A stretch of 19,437 nucleotides of DNA from CAZJNX01 sp964547415. Lineage in GTDB: Bacteria > Pseudomonadota > Alphaproteobacteria > Rhizobiales > Amorphaceae. The position numbers were made by a program, and so were the translations under genes. The notes beneath the pieces were generated by a model, which saw nothing but the letters and a program-made list of their open reading frames with translations, was not told the origin of the DNA and did no database searches. The stretch is taken from assembly GCA_964547415.1 (NCBI GenBank), contig CAZJNX010000082.1, forward strand, positions 1 through 19,437, read 5' to 3'. How positions within the stretch are numbered: the stretch's first letter is position 1; every line of letters begins with the position of its first letter. Positions 1 to 7,878 of this stretch are shown piece after piece.

Positions 1-375
1 GGCGGCGCGGCCGGTCCCGGCGGCCCGAGCGACGGCGCGTCGGGCTTGCCGGCGGCGGCCCGCCGCGGGCGCCGGGCCCGGGCGCAGCGCCTCCACGAGG
101 CTGGGCTCGTCGGCAAGGCCCTTGCCGGCGATGGCGAAGGCCGTGCCGTGGTCCACCGCGGTGCGCACGATCGGCGGGCCTCCCTCGCGTTCACGCCCGT
201 CTCGATGCCCATGACCTTCACCGGCCCGTGCCCCTGGTCGTGGTGCTCGGCGGCCACGGGGCGGCAGTCGCCCCGCCGGGCGAGGAAGAAGAGGGTGTCG
301 GCCGGCAGCCACCCGGTCGCGTCCCACCCGATCCCGCGCGGCGCGGACGGCGGGCCCGATCTTCTCCCCCGCCGC
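1..375 (-). pseudogene. Decayed C-terminal fragment of a PdxA-family (4-hydroxythreonine-4-phosphate dehydrogenase-like) gene
   Basis: Read on the minus strand, three blocks in order match the last third of PdxA-family dehydrogenases: 'EKIGPAVRAARDRVG' (about 366-322), then 'GWLPADTLFFLARRGD' and 'HHDQGHGPVKVMGIETGVN' (about 320-188), then 'GPPIVRTAVDHGTAFAIAGKG' split at 180-121, followed by 'LADEPSLVEALR'. The HDQGH and VDHGTA motifs carry two of the metal-binding histidines of the family. The three blocks lie in frame, out of frame and back in frame: a +1-type shift near 325-335 and a -1-type shift near 180-190. The N-terminal two thirds, including the NAD fold, is absent, because only about 40 bases separate the first block from the tctA stop. 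The C-terminal frame stays open to the window edge. PdxA-like genes often accompany TctABC-type transporters, so this looks like the worn-out last gene of the operon. A sequencing error could explain the shifts but not the missing N-terminus. Confidence 0.7.
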
Positions 376-417
376 GCCGCGGCCGGAAAGGCCCCCCGGC
401 CGGGCGGGCTCGCCGGT

Positions 418-2031
418 CTATCGCGGGTCCGGGCGCGGCGCGGTGGCGAGGGTCCCGGCGCGGCGGGAGCCGAAGACCACGACGAGGACGGCGAGGGCGA
501 GGAAGGCGAGCGCGATCGGCGACTTGAGGAAGAACAGGGCATCGCCGCCCGAGGCGGTGTAAGCGCCGCGCACCATGGTCTCGAGTTGCGGAGCGAGCAG
601 GAAGCCGATCACGAACGGCAGGAGCGACACGCCGAGCTTCCGCAGGACGAAGCCGATCACCCCGAACGCAAGCGCCACGAAGATCGCGACGAAGCCCCCG
701 TCCTCCGCGTAGACTGCCGTGAAGGTGACGATCAGTATCACCGGCAGCATGAACGACTTCGGAATCCGCGCCAGCACGCCGAGCGACCGCAGGAACACGC
801 CGCCGATCGTCCAGTTGAACAGGTTGGCGAGCACCATCAGCCCGAAGATCGCGAAGGCGATCACGAGGTCCTCGTTGATGATGGTGCCGAAACCCTCCAC
901 CTCGCGGATCTCGGTGAAGCGGAAGACCTGGGGGCCGAGGGTGAAGTCGCCGACCGATTCCACCGCGAGGATGAGGAAGACGGCGGCGAAGTTGCCCGGG
1001 ATGCCGAGGCTCATGACGGGGATGAGGTTGGCGCCGGACACGGCCGAGTTGGCCGCCTCCGTCGCCGCCACGCCCTCCGGGATGCCGGTGCCGAAGCGCT
1101 CCGGATGGCGCGAGACGCGCCGCGCCGTGTCGTAGCTGAGGGTCGCGGCGAGGGTCGTGCCGATGCCCGGCAGGGCCCCGACGATGGTCCCGATCCCGGC
1201 CGAACGCAGGATGCACGGCACGAGCGCCCGCGCGTCCCGCCAGCGGAAGGTATCGCCCGGCCCGCTCGCGCCCACCGCGTCGAGGGTCCGGGCAAGGCGC
1301 CGCCGCGTCATCGCCTCGATGCCGACGAGGACCTCCGACAGGACGAGGACGCCGAGGATCGCGGAGGTGAGCGGGATCCCCGCGCCGAGCTCGGGCACGC
1401 CGAGGGTGAGCCGCGGCCCCCACCCCGACAGGGTCGTCCCGACGAGGGCGAGGAGCATCCCGACAAGCCCCGCGATCAGGCCCTTCAGCGGGCTCTCCCC
1501 CGCCACCGCCGCCATGAAGGCCAGCGACAGGATGATGAGGGCGGCCTTCTCGGGAAGGTCGAGCACCCGCTCGATGGCGACCGCCAGCACCGGCGCGGCG
1601 ACGAACAGGGCGATGTCGGACAGGGTGTCGCCGCTCACCGAGGCGAAGTGGGCGATACGGAGCGCCTTGCGCGCCTCGCCCTTCTTCGCCATCGGGTGCC
1701 CGTCGAGGGTGGTCACGAGCGCGTCGGGCGTGCCGGGCGTGTTGAACAGGATCGCCGGCACCGCCCCGCCCACCGTCGCCCCCTTCGTGATGCCGACGAG
1801 GAAGCCGACGATGGGCAGGAGCGCCTCGTTGGTGTGGCCGAAGACGGAGATGAGAACGGGCAGCGCGATCGCCATGGCGAACGGGCCGTTGAGCCCGGGC
1901 GTCGCGCCGATGGCGATGCCGAGGAGGAGCCCGGCGAGCACCATGGCGAGCGGCAGGAGGTCGAGCCCGCCGTCCGGCCCGGTGAAGACGTCCGCGACCC
2001 CGCGGGCGACGTACTCGAAGACGAGCTCCAT
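418..2031 (-). CDS. tctA: TctA-family large membrane subunit of a tripartite tricarboxylate transporter
   Basis: 537 residues, close to the roughly 500 usual for TctA (PF01970). It is a polytopic inner-membrane protein that forms the main sodium- or proton-coupled transport channel with TctB, fed by the periplasmic TctC. The N-terminus shows the family patterns 'GLLLGIAIGATPGLNGP' (about 34-50) and 'GGAVPAILFNTPGTPDA' (about 87-103), then many hydrophobic helices; a second 'GALPGIGTTLAATLSYDTAR' block lies near the middle and repeats the first, as expected for the internally duplicated fold. The ATG at 2031 is preceded by GGAAGGGG and lies 18 bases after the tctB stop. The order on the transcript is regulator, tctC, tctB, tctA. 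Substrate specificity resides in TctC and cannot be read here. The gene ends directly against the pdxA remnant. Confidence 0.93.
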   Translation of the reverse strand: MELVFEYVARGVADVFTGPDGGLDLLPLAMVLAGLLLGIAIGATPGLNGPFAMAIALPVLISVFGHTNEALLPIVGFLVGITKGATVGGAVPAILFNTPGTPDALVTTLDGHPMAKKGEARKALRIAHFASVSGDTLSDIALFVAAPVLAVAIERVLDLPEKAALIILSLAFMAAVAGESPLKGLIAGLVGMLLALVGTTLSGWGPRLTLGVPELGAGIPLTSAILGVLVLSEVLVGIEAMTRRRLARTLDAVGASGPGDTFRWRDARALVPCILRSAGIGTIVGALPGIGTTLAATLSYDTARRVSRHPERFGTGIPEGVAATEAANSAVSGANLIPVMSLGIPGNFAAVFLILAVESVGDFTLGPQVFRFTEIREVEGFGTIINEDLVIAFAIFGLMVLANLFNWTIGGVFLRSLGVLARIPKSFMLPVILIVTFTAVYAEDGGFVAIFVALAFGVIGFVLRKLGVSLLPFVIGFLLAPQLETMVRGAYTASGGDALFFLKSPIALAFLALAVLVVVFGSRRAGTLATAPRPDPR

Positions 2032-2049
2032 GGCGCCGCGGCCCCTTCC

Positions 2050-2670
2050 TCACACGTCCGCGTTGGGCGGGATCTGGACGTTGCGCAGGAGGACGTCGAA
2101 CACGAACGCGAGCACGACGAGGACGAGGGCGATGGCGAGCGCGGGCCGAAGGCGCGGCCGCCCCTGCGCCCAGGTGACGAGGGCGAAGGTCATGGCGAAC
2201 CCGCCCGCGAGGTAGCCGACGTACTTCCACGGCGCGGTGTCGACGAGCTGCCGGTAGCGCGCGTCCATCAGCCCGGCCGCGCCGAGCGCCGAGACGAGGA
2301 GCGGCCCGAGGAACGCCATGAGGGCGAGGCTCGCGAACACGATGGCGTGGAAGCCCGCGAGGAAGACGAGGTCGCCCCGGTCGAGCCGGGGCGCGGGCGC
2401 GGCATCCGCCCCGTCCCGCCGCCGCCCGGCAAGGGCGACGGCGACCTGCACCAGCGACAGGGCGAGGATCCCGGCCGCGAGGAGGACGGGGAAGAAGGCG
2501 TCGCCGGGCTCCGGCCGGCCGGAGAAGTTCTCGTCGATGAAGGGCCCCCGGATGTCGGCCGGGAACCAGACGAACAGCGCCGCCAGCGCGAACAGGGCGA
2601 AGGCCGCGCCGAACCCGACGTCCCACGGGTCCGGCGCGCGGCGCCCCTCGCTGGCGGCGCCCGTCCTCAC
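2050..2670 (-). CDS. tctB: TctB-family small membrane subunit of a tripartite tricarboxylate transporter
   Basis: 206 residues with about four or five hydrophobic helices and a charged loop in the middle, matching TctB (DUF1468). The family's role is a small integral-membrane partner of TctA. A start is not obvious because the reading frame is open far upstream; I chose GTG at 2670, whose GTGA overlaps the TGA stop of tctC (2669-2667), a classic translational coupling, and which puts 'PWDVGFGAAFALFALAALF' as the first membrane segment. A negatively charged stretch with 'FIDENFSGRPEPGDAFFP' follows the first helix, a pattern typical of TctB. The C-terminus ends in a short polar tail (QIPPNADV). 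Confidence 0.85.
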   Translation of the reverse strand: MRTGAASEGRRAPDPWDVGFGAAFALFALAALFVWFPADIRGPFIDENFSGRPEPGDAFFPVLLAAGILALSLVQVAVALAGRRRDGADAAPAPRLDRGDLVFLAGFHAIVFASLALMAFLGPLLVSALGAAGLMDARYRQLVDTAPWKYVGYLAGGFAMTFALVTWAQGRPRLRPALAIALVLVVLAFVFDVLLRNVQIPPNADV

Positions 2671-3611
2671 TGGCCGCGGACCGCCTCGAGGAGCTTCTCG
2701 TTGGCCGCGAGGTTCGCCTCGAGCCGCTCGCGCAGTTCCTCGCCCGCGATCACGAGGGGGCCGGGCGGGTACTGCCTCTCGATGAACTGGCGGGTCCTGG
2801 AGTCCGGGTCGTCCAGCACCTCGGCGATGGCGGCCGCGATCGCGTCCCGCGCCTCGTCGGGCATACCGGCGGGGCCGGCGAGCATGAACTGGAACCCGAG
2901 GGTGAAGTCGAGGCCGTAGTCCGACAGGAGCGGGGCGTCGGGCGCCTGGACGAGGGGCCGGCCCTCCGCCGAGGCGAGGATGACGAGCTCGCCCGCGTCC
3001 ACGAGCCCGCGCTGCACCCCGCCGCCCCAGGAGACGTTGGCATCGCCCGCGACGAGCGCGTTGAGCGCCCCGCGCCCGCCCTGGACGCGCAGGTTGTTGA
3101 CGTCGAAGCCGAGGGCGCGGCCGACCATGACGGCGCCGGCCTCCACCTGCTCGCCCCAGTCCGCCCAGACGATCCGCTCGCCGCCCTTCGCCGCGTCGGC
3201 GACGTCCTCCAGCGTCTGCCAGCCGCTGTCGGCCCGCGCGAGGGCGGCCATCTGGGAGCCCGCCGTGGTGGTGATGTAGGAGAAGTCGTCGAGGGCGAGG
3301 TTCTCGCTGTTCAGCGTCGCGAAGTCGAAGGTTGTGTTGATCGCGAAGCCGATGGTCTGGCCGTCGGCGGGCGCGTCCTTCAGCTGGGCGGCCATCACCG
3401 TACCGCCGCCGCCGGCCTTGTTCTCCGGGATGATGCGCCAGCCCTTCAGCGCCTCGAGTTCCTCCACGAGGGTGCGGGCCTGGGTGTCGGTGCCGCCGCC
3501 CGCGCCGAAGCCGATCCACAGGCGTATCGGGCCGTCGGGCTCCCACTCGGCGAGCGCCGGGGTCGCCGCGATCGCAAGGGCGGCGAGGCTCGCCGCTATC
3601 GTCCGTCTCAT
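2667..3611 (-). CDS. tctC: TctC/Bug-type periplasmic solute-binding protein
   Basis: 314 residues. Residues 1-21 form a clear Sec signal peptide (MRRT, hydrophobic Ala/Leu/Ile core, ALA cleavage site before Glu22). The mature part has the Bug/TctC hallmarks: 'IRLWIGFGAGGGTDTQAR' (the first ligand-binding loop), 'IIPENKAGGGGTVMAAQL', 'GQTIGF' and a C-terminal 'GPAGMPDEARDAI' block, all in the family's order. It would capture a carboxylate-type ligand in the periplasm and deliver it to TctA/TctB. The second loop, usually a G-A-A-G-T-type motif with a Gly-Thr contact, reads less conserved here, which hints at an atypical ligand. The start at 3611 has GGAGGAG 8 bases upstream and overlaps the regulator's stop in an ATGA. 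Confidence 0.92.
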   Translation of the reverse strand: MRRTIAASLAALAIAATPALAEWEPDGPIRLWIGFGAGGGTDTQARTLVEELEALKGWRIIPENKAGGGGTVMAAQLKDAPADGQTIGFAINTTFDFATLNSENLALDDFSYITTTAGSQMAALARADSGWQTLEDVADAAKGGERIVWADWGEQVEAGAVMVGRALGFDVNNLRVQGGRGALNALVAGDANVSWGGGVQRGLVDAGELVILASAEGRPLVQAPDAPLLSDYGLDFTLGFQFMLAGPAGMPDEARDAIAAAIAEVLDDPDSRTRQFIERQYPPGPLVIAGEELRERLEANLAANEKLLEAVRGQ

Positions 3612-4453
3612 GGTGTTCTCTCCTCCGGTCTCGCTTTGGGGGCGGCCCTTTTCGGGCGCCCCGGGGGGTCGAGGGGTCGTCCGACCGCCTCGGAAAGCTC
3701 CATCGGCCGGTGGCCCGGCGGCATCTGGAAGCGCTGGAACATGACCGGCGCGTCGCCGAGCGTATGGTCCGACACGTCCCAGACGAGCCCGGTCGTGCCG
3801 CGCGGGACGGCGAGGTAATCGGCGGCATCGTCGGCAAGGGGGCGCGCGTGGACGCGATGCTCCATCCTGAGCGTCGGCAGGCCGAACCGCTCGACGACGT
3901 GGCGGTGGACGGACATGCCGTGGAGCTCCGCGAGCGGCGTCTTCAGAAGGTGCGCCCCGTGGGTGGCCGCCAGGAAGACGCTCGAGAACGCCGGCGGGTC
4001 CTCCGCGACCCGGACGAGCCGGTCGATGCGCACGATCCCGTCGACCCCGAGGAAGCGCCGCCACGGCCCGTCCGTCCGATCGACCGCGACGGCGAGGACG
4101 CGCACGAACGGCATCAGGATCTCGCCCGTCGCCGCGTCGCGGAAGCGGTAGACGTGGACCTCCGGCACCTGCTCCGTCGGGTCGGCGATGAAGGTGCCGT
4201 TGCGGCGCTGGCGGACGACGAGGCCGCGCTCGGCGAGCCGCCCCATGGCCCGCTGAACCGTGCCGAGGCTGACCGGCAGGCGCGCGACGAGGTCCGCCTC
4301 CGCCGGCAGCCGCGCGCCCGGGCGCCAGTGACCCTCGCGGATCAGCGCCTCGAACGCCTCGCTGAGGCGCAGGTACTTCGGCCGGCCCGGGGCCGCGGCG
4401 CGCGCGCCGATCGAGGCCTCCAGCCTGCCGAGGGCGATCCCGTCGAGCTCCAT
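3608..4453 (-). CDS. GntR-family (HutC subfamily, UTRA-domain) transcriptional regulator
   Basis: 281 residues. A winged helix-turn-helix of the GntR type covers about residues 26-90: 'KYLRLSEAFEALIREGHWRPG' split by 'ARLPAEADLVARLPVSLGTVQRA' and 'LAERGLVVRQRRNGTFI'. The rest (about 100-250) resembles a UTRA ligand-binding domain, with 'FSSVFL' and 'YLAVPRGTTGLVWDVSDHTLGDAPVM' near its end. The C-terminal 30 residues are Pro/Arg-rich and probably disordered. It is the first gene of the transporter operon, overlaps tctC by four bases and faces the divergent hydrolase operon across an 84-base gap, so it most likely controls both in response to the transported or degraded compound. Repressor or activator cannot be told from the sequence. 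Confidence 0.88.
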   Translation of the reverse strand: MELDGIALGRLEASIGARAAAPGRPKYLRLSEAFEALIREGHWRPGARLPAEADLVARLPVSLGTVQRAMGRLAERGLVVRQRRNGTFIADPTEQVPEVHVYRFRDAATGEILMPFVRVLAVAVDRTDGPWRRFLGVDGIVRIDRLVRVAEDPPAFSSVFLAATHGAHLLKTPLAELHGMSVHRHVVERFGLPTLRMEHRVHARPLADDAADYLAVPRGTTGLVWDVSDHTLGDAPVMFQRFQMPPGHRPMELSEAVGRPLDPPGRPKRAAPKARPEERTP

Positions 4454-4537
4454 CCGCCGCCTGCTTTACTTTCCCTGCGACGCAGCATAACTATAAAGTT
4501 TATCGGGTCAACGGGCACCGGGCGTGAGGTGGGAACG
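4454..4537. promoter_or_regulatory. Divergent promoter region with candidate GntR operator
   Basis: This 84-base gap lies between the divergent regulator and hydrolase genes and is the most AT-rich stretch nearby. At 4487-4503 it holds ATAACTATAAAGTTTAT, with perfect AACT/AGTT half-sites around ATAA, a plausible operator. Towards the plus genes a TTTACT at about 4465 followed after 17 bases by TAACTA, and towards the minus genes a TTGACC at 4511-4506, could be -35/-10 elements; both assignments are weak. GAGGTGGG at 4526-4533 is the ribosome-binding site of the next gene. Confidence 0.45.
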
Positions 4538-5425
4538 GTGAGACTGACGCTGCTCGGAACCGGCACGCCGTCGCCCTCCCTGACGCGGCAGAGTGCGGGC
4601 TACCTCGTGGAGGTCGGGTCCGACGTCATCGTCCTCGACCACGGGCCGGGCGCGGCCCACCGGCTGATGGAGGCCGGGCGGCGGCCGCAGGAGGTCACCC
4701 ACGCCCTCTTCACCCACCTCCACTACGACCACATCGCCGACTACCCGCGCCTCGTCCTGCAGCGCTGGGACCAGGGCGCGGGCCGGCTGCCGGCGCTTTC
4801 CGTCGCCGGCCCGCCGCCGATGGCGGAGACGACCCGCAAGCTGTTCGGGCCGGACGGCGTCTACGGCCCGGACATCGAGGCGCGCGTCTCCTTCGCGGCG
4901 AGCCAGGACGTGTCGGCCGCCCGCGGCGGCCCGCGGGTGCGCGAGAAGCCGGCGCCGGCCGTCCGGGAGGTCGCGCCCGGCGACGTGATCGAGGGCGAGG
5001 GCTGGCGCGCGACCGCGGGCCCCGCGCGGCACTTCCAGCCGTTCCTCGCGTGCATTTCCTGGCGGATCGACGCCGCGGCCGGCTCCCTCGTCTATTCGGG
5101 CGACAGCGGCGGCGTTCTTCAGGGGCTCGTGGACCTCGCGGCGGGGGCGGACGTCCTCGTCCACATGTGCCACTTCGTGTCGGGGACGGAGCCGAGCGAG
5201 GCCTTCCGCCTGTCCTGCGGCGGACACATGGACGTGGCGGAAGTCGCCCGTCGCGCGGGGGTCGGCACGCTCGTCCTCACCCATTTCCCGCCGCCGCTCG
5301 ACCGGCCGGGCGTCATGGAGCGGATCGTGGCGGACGTCGCCACCGTCTTTTCCGGGACGGTGATCGCGGGGCGCGACCTGATGCGGGTGCCGCTCCGCCC
5401 GGACGCGGGCGCCGCCATCGACTGA
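4538..5425 (+). CDS. RNase Z/AtsA-like metallo-beta-lactamase-fold hydrolase
   Basis: 295 residues. The metal-binding motif HxHxDH is intact as HLHYDH (residues 60-65), followed by likely ligands His165 ('ARH'), Asp189 ('YSGDSGG') and His249 ('LTHFPPP'); this order and the 'LLGTGTPSP' N-terminus are typical of the RNase Z/arylsulfatase-AtsA branch of the superfamily, dinuclear zinc hydrolases. The N-terminal 'GTGTPSPSLTRQSAGYLVE' places the substrate loop. No signal peptide is seen, so it should be cytosolic. GTG at 4538 is preferred because GAGGTGGG precedes it by 4 bases; a GTG at 4529 lies inside that site. It starts an operon with the gamma-glutamyltransferase 27 bases downstream, which suggests hydrolysis of an imported small molecule rather than tRNA processing, but the substrate is unknown. 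Confidence 0.85.
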   Translation: MRLTLLGTGTPSPSLTRQSAGYLVEVGSDVIVLDHGPGAAHRLMEAGRRPQEVTHALFTHLHYDHIADYPRLVLQRWDQGAGRLPALSVAGPPPMAETTRKLFGPDGVYGPDIEARVSFAASQDVSAARGGPRVREKPAPAVREVAPGDVIEGEGWRATAGPARHFQPFLACISWRIDAAAGSLVYSGDSGGVLQGLVDLAAGADVLVHMCHFVSGTEPSEAFRLSCGGHMDVAEVARRAGVGTLVLTHFPPPLDRPGVMERIVADVATVFSGTVIAGRDLMRVPLRPDAGAAID

Positions 5426-5452
5426 GCCGCGAAGCCGAGGAGGAAGAAGCGG

Positions 5453-7174
5453 ATGCCCGAGATCGAGGCCAGCACCCACGCCGTCGCGTCCGGCCATCCG
5501 CTCGCGACGGCCGCCGCCGTCGAGGTGCTCGAGGCGGGCGGCAACGCGGTGGACGCGGGGCTCGCGGCCGTCCTCGTCCTCGGCGTCGTCCACTCCGACC
5601 TCGTCAACGTGGCGGGCGTCGCGCCGATGATCCTGAGGATGGCCGGCACGGAGCGGGTCGTCACCATCGACGGGCTCGGGACGTGGCCCGCAGCCGCCTC
5701 GGCCCGCTTCTTCGAGGACGACTGCGACGGTGAGATCCCCGAGGGCCTCCTCAGGACCGTGGTGCCGGCCGCGCCCGCCGCCGTCGTCCATGCGCTCGCC
5801 CGCTACGGCACCATGAGCTTTTCCGACGTCGCCCACGCCGCGATCCGCCACGCCCGCGAAGGCTTCGAGGTCTACGAGCTGTTCGCGGCGTCCATCGCGG
5901 CGAACGAGGCCCGCTACGCCCGCTGGGCGGCGAACCGGGCAATCTACCTGCCCGGGGGGCGCCCGCCACGGGTGGGCGAGCGCCTCGTCCAGTCCGACCT
6001 CGCGGGCACGCTCCAGTTCCTCGCCGACGAGGAGCGGGCCTCCCGCCGCGACCGGGCGGGCGGGCTGTCGGCCGTGCGCGAGGCCTTCTACCGGGGCGAC
6101 GTGGCGGAGACGATCGCCGCGCACCACCGGGCGAACGGCGGTCTCCTCACCCGCGAGGACCTTGCGGGCTATGCGGTGCGGGAGGAGCCCTCAGTCCCGG
6201 TGCGATTCCTCGGCCACGAGGTCCACGCCTGCGGCCCCTGGTGCCAGGGCATCTCGCTCGCCCAGGCGCTCGCGATGCTGGACCGCGTGGCGGACGGCCT
6301 TGCCGATCCCGACGCGCCCGAGACGATCCACTCGGTCGTCGAGATCCTGAAGCTCGTCTTCGCCGACCGGGAGCGGCACGTCGCCGACCCCGCGTTCGTC
6401 GACGTACCGGTGGCGGGGCTCCTCGCGCCCGCCTACCTCGATGCCCGCCTGTCCCTGATCGACCCGGCGAGGGCCTTCCCGGACATGCCCCCGCCCGGCG
6501 ACCCGGCCAGCGGCGCGGCGCGCCTCGCCGCCTCCGGGCCAGCCCCGCCCGCGGCGAGGGAGGGCGAACCGGGCGCGGGCGTCGCCGCCGGCGACACCTC
6601 CCACGTCTGCGTGATCGACGGTGCGCGCAACATGTTCGCCGCGACGCCGAGCGACACCTCCGCCGACACCGAGGTGATCCCCGGCACCGGCCTCGCGCCC
6701 TCCTCCCGGGGGTCCCAGTCGATGGGGCGGCGCGACCACGTCAACGCCGTCGCGCCGGGCAAGCGTCCGCGCCTCACCCCCAACCCGGCCCTCGTCCTGA
6801 AGGACGGCGCGCCGTTCATGGTGCTCGGCACGCCGGGGGGCGACGTCCAGGTGCAGGCGATGGCCGAGGTGCTCCTGCGGCGGCTGCGGGTCGGCGAGGC
6901 CCTCGGCGCCGCCGTCGAGGCGCCGCGCTACGCGAGCTACAGCTTCCCGTCCTCGTTCGCCCCGAACGACCACCACCCGGGCGTCCTGATGGTGGAGGAC
7001 GCGCTCGAGGCCGCCGCCGGCGCGGCGCTGCGGGAGCGGGGCCACGACGCGCGCCCCTGGGGGACGAGGACGTGGAAGGCGGGCGGGGTGTGCGCGGTGG
7101 AGGTGGGCGCTGGCGGCGGGCCGCTCCGGGCGGCGGCGGACCCGCGGCGCACGGGCACGGCGGGGGGACGATGA
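5453..7174 (+). CDS. Gamma-glutamyltransferase-family N-terminal nucleophile hydrolase
   Basis: 573 residues, the usual length of a GGT proenzyme. The family signature 'ASGHPLATAAAVEVLEAGGN' lies at the N-terminus. The autoprocessing nucleophile is expected at 'GDTSHVCVID', with Thr382 as the new N-terminus of the small subunit, preceded by a Gly/Ala/Pro-rich linker that would be cut. 'LGTPGGD' near residue 460 corresponds to the oxyanion-binding Gly-Gly motif. The small-subunit 'PNPALVLKDG' block is typical. There is no signal peptide, unlike periplasmic E. coli Ggt, so action on an imported compound in the cytoplasm is likely; many GGT-like proteins of this kind act on amides or other gamma-glutamyl-like substrates rather than glutathione. 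AGGAGGAAGAAG precedes the ATG, and its TGA overlaps the next ATG. Confidence 0.88.
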   Translation: MPEIEASTHAVASGHPLATAAAVEVLEAGGNAVDAGLAAVLVLGVVHSDLVNVAGVAPMILRMAGTERVVTIDGLGTWPAAASARFFEDDCDGEIPEGLLRTVVPAAPAAVVHALARYGTMSFSDVAHAAIRHAREGFEVYELFAASIAANEARYARWAANRAIYLPGGRPPRVGERLVQSDLAGTLQFLADEERASRRDRAGGLSAVREAFYRGDVAETIAAHHRANGGLLTREDLAGYAVREEPSVPVRFLGHEVHACGPWCQGISLAQALAMLDRVADGLADPDAPETIHSVVEILKLVFADRERHVADPAFVDVPVAGLLAPAYLDARLSLIDPARAFPDMPPPGDPASGAARLAASGPAPPAAREGEPGAGVAAGDTSHVCVIDGARNMFAATPSDTSADTEVIPGTGLAPSSRGSQSMGRRDHVNAVAPGKRPRLTPNPALVLKDGAPFMVLGTPGGDVQVQAMAEVLLRRLRVGEALGAAVEAPRYASYSFPSSFAPNDHHPGVLMVEDALEAAAGAALRERGHDARPWGTRTWKAGGVCAVEVGAGGGPLRAAADPRRTGTAGGR

Positions 7175-7662
7175 CGGAAGGGACGGCGAGCCTCGCGGCG
7201 CTCGACGCGCTGGCCCGACGGGTCGCGGAGGAGGCGGCGCCGGATGCGGTCTTCGCCGCGGCGGCGGCCGCGGCCGACGGTCTGATCGGTCACGCGCTCT
7301 TCACGGTGATGCGGTTCGACGCCGCCACCATGGAGGTCGAGCGGGCGTTTTCGTCCCGGCCGGACGTCTATCCGGTCGGCGGGCGCAAGCCGAAGCGCGA
7401 CACGTCCTGGGGCCGGCACGTCCTCGAGGAGGGGCGCCCCTTCATCGGGATCGGCCCCGACGACCTCCGGGCGAGCTTTTCCGACCACGAGACGATCGCC
7501 TCCCTCGGGCTCGCGACCGTCCTCAACATGCCGGTGAGCGTTTCGGGCCGGACCCTCGGCACCGTGAACCTCCTGCGCGGCGGGCCGCCCTACGGGCCGG
7601 CGGACCTCGCCCCGGCCCGCGTCGTCGCCACCCTGCTCGCCCCGCGCCTCGCGGAGGCCTGA
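7171..7662 (+). CDS. Small stand-alone GAF-domain protein
   Basis: 163 residues consisting almost entirely of one GAF domain (about 22-160): an N-terminal helix, 'LFTVMRFDAATMEVERAFSS', 'WGRHVLEEGRPFIG' and 'GLATVLNMPVSVSGRTLGTVNLL' are in the order of GAF sheets and helices. GAF domains bind small ligands or act in signalling; no output domain is attached. The start ATG overlaps the gamma-glutamyltransferase stop (ATGA) and has a GGGGGGA ribosome site, so the two are translationally coupled. Its role may be to sense or bind the pathway metabolite; this is inference from position only. A GAF fold also occurs in free methionine-(R)-sulfoxide reductases, but their catalytic cysteines are not present: no Cys is visible in this protein. 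Confidence 0.75.
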   Translation: MTEGTASLAALDALARRVAEEAAPDAVFAAAAAAADGLIGHALFTVMRFDAATMEVERAFSSRPDVYPVGGRKPKRDTSWGRHVLEEGRPFIGIGPDDLRASFSDHETIASLGLATVLNMPVSVSGRTLGTVNLLRGGPPYGPADLAPARVVATLLAPRLAEA

Positions 7663-7760
7663 GGGACCCGAGGCGGACGCGCCCTCCCCCGCGCCCCGCC
7701 GGTCGCCGCCGCGCGACGACCAGGGCCCGGCCCCCGGCCCGGCATCGAGGACCCTCATTG

Positions 7761-7805
7761 CGGTCCGGGCGGTCCGGGCAGTTCGGGCGGTCCAGCCGGT
7801 CCCCG
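7761..7805. repeat. Five imperfect 9-bp tandem repeats
   Basis: Units CGGTCCGGG, CGGTCCGGG, CAGTTCGGG, CGGTCCAGC and CGGTCCCCG follow one another in the convergent gap between the GAF gene and phaZ. No coding or regulatory role is evident. Confidence 0.7.
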
Positions 7806-7843
7806 GTCGGTGCGCACCGTCGCCCGCGGCGAGCGACCCGACG

Positions 7844-7878
7844 GGCGGACGGCGCGCCGAGCGGGTCAGCCGTCCGCC
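7844..7878 (-). terminator. Hairpin overlapping the phaZ stop codon
   Basis: Perfect 10-bp arms GGCGGACGGC (7844-7853) and GCCGTCCGCC (7869-7878) around a 15-base loop that contains the phaZ stop. On the minus strand no T-run follows, so termination would be of the U-tract-less kind seen in GC-rich genomes, or the structure may protect the transcript's 3' end. Confidence 0.35.

Noticed and set aside
46..2919. A 957-codon open frame on the plus strand opposite the tct operon
   Set aside because: Arg/Glu/Asp/His-rich composition typical of antisense translation of GC-rich genes; the minus strand carries clear tctA, tctB and tctC.
4508..6127. Long minus-strand open frame opposite the hydrolase genes
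   Set aside because: It is the antisense of the MBL and gamma-glutamyltransferase genes, which have intact motifs.
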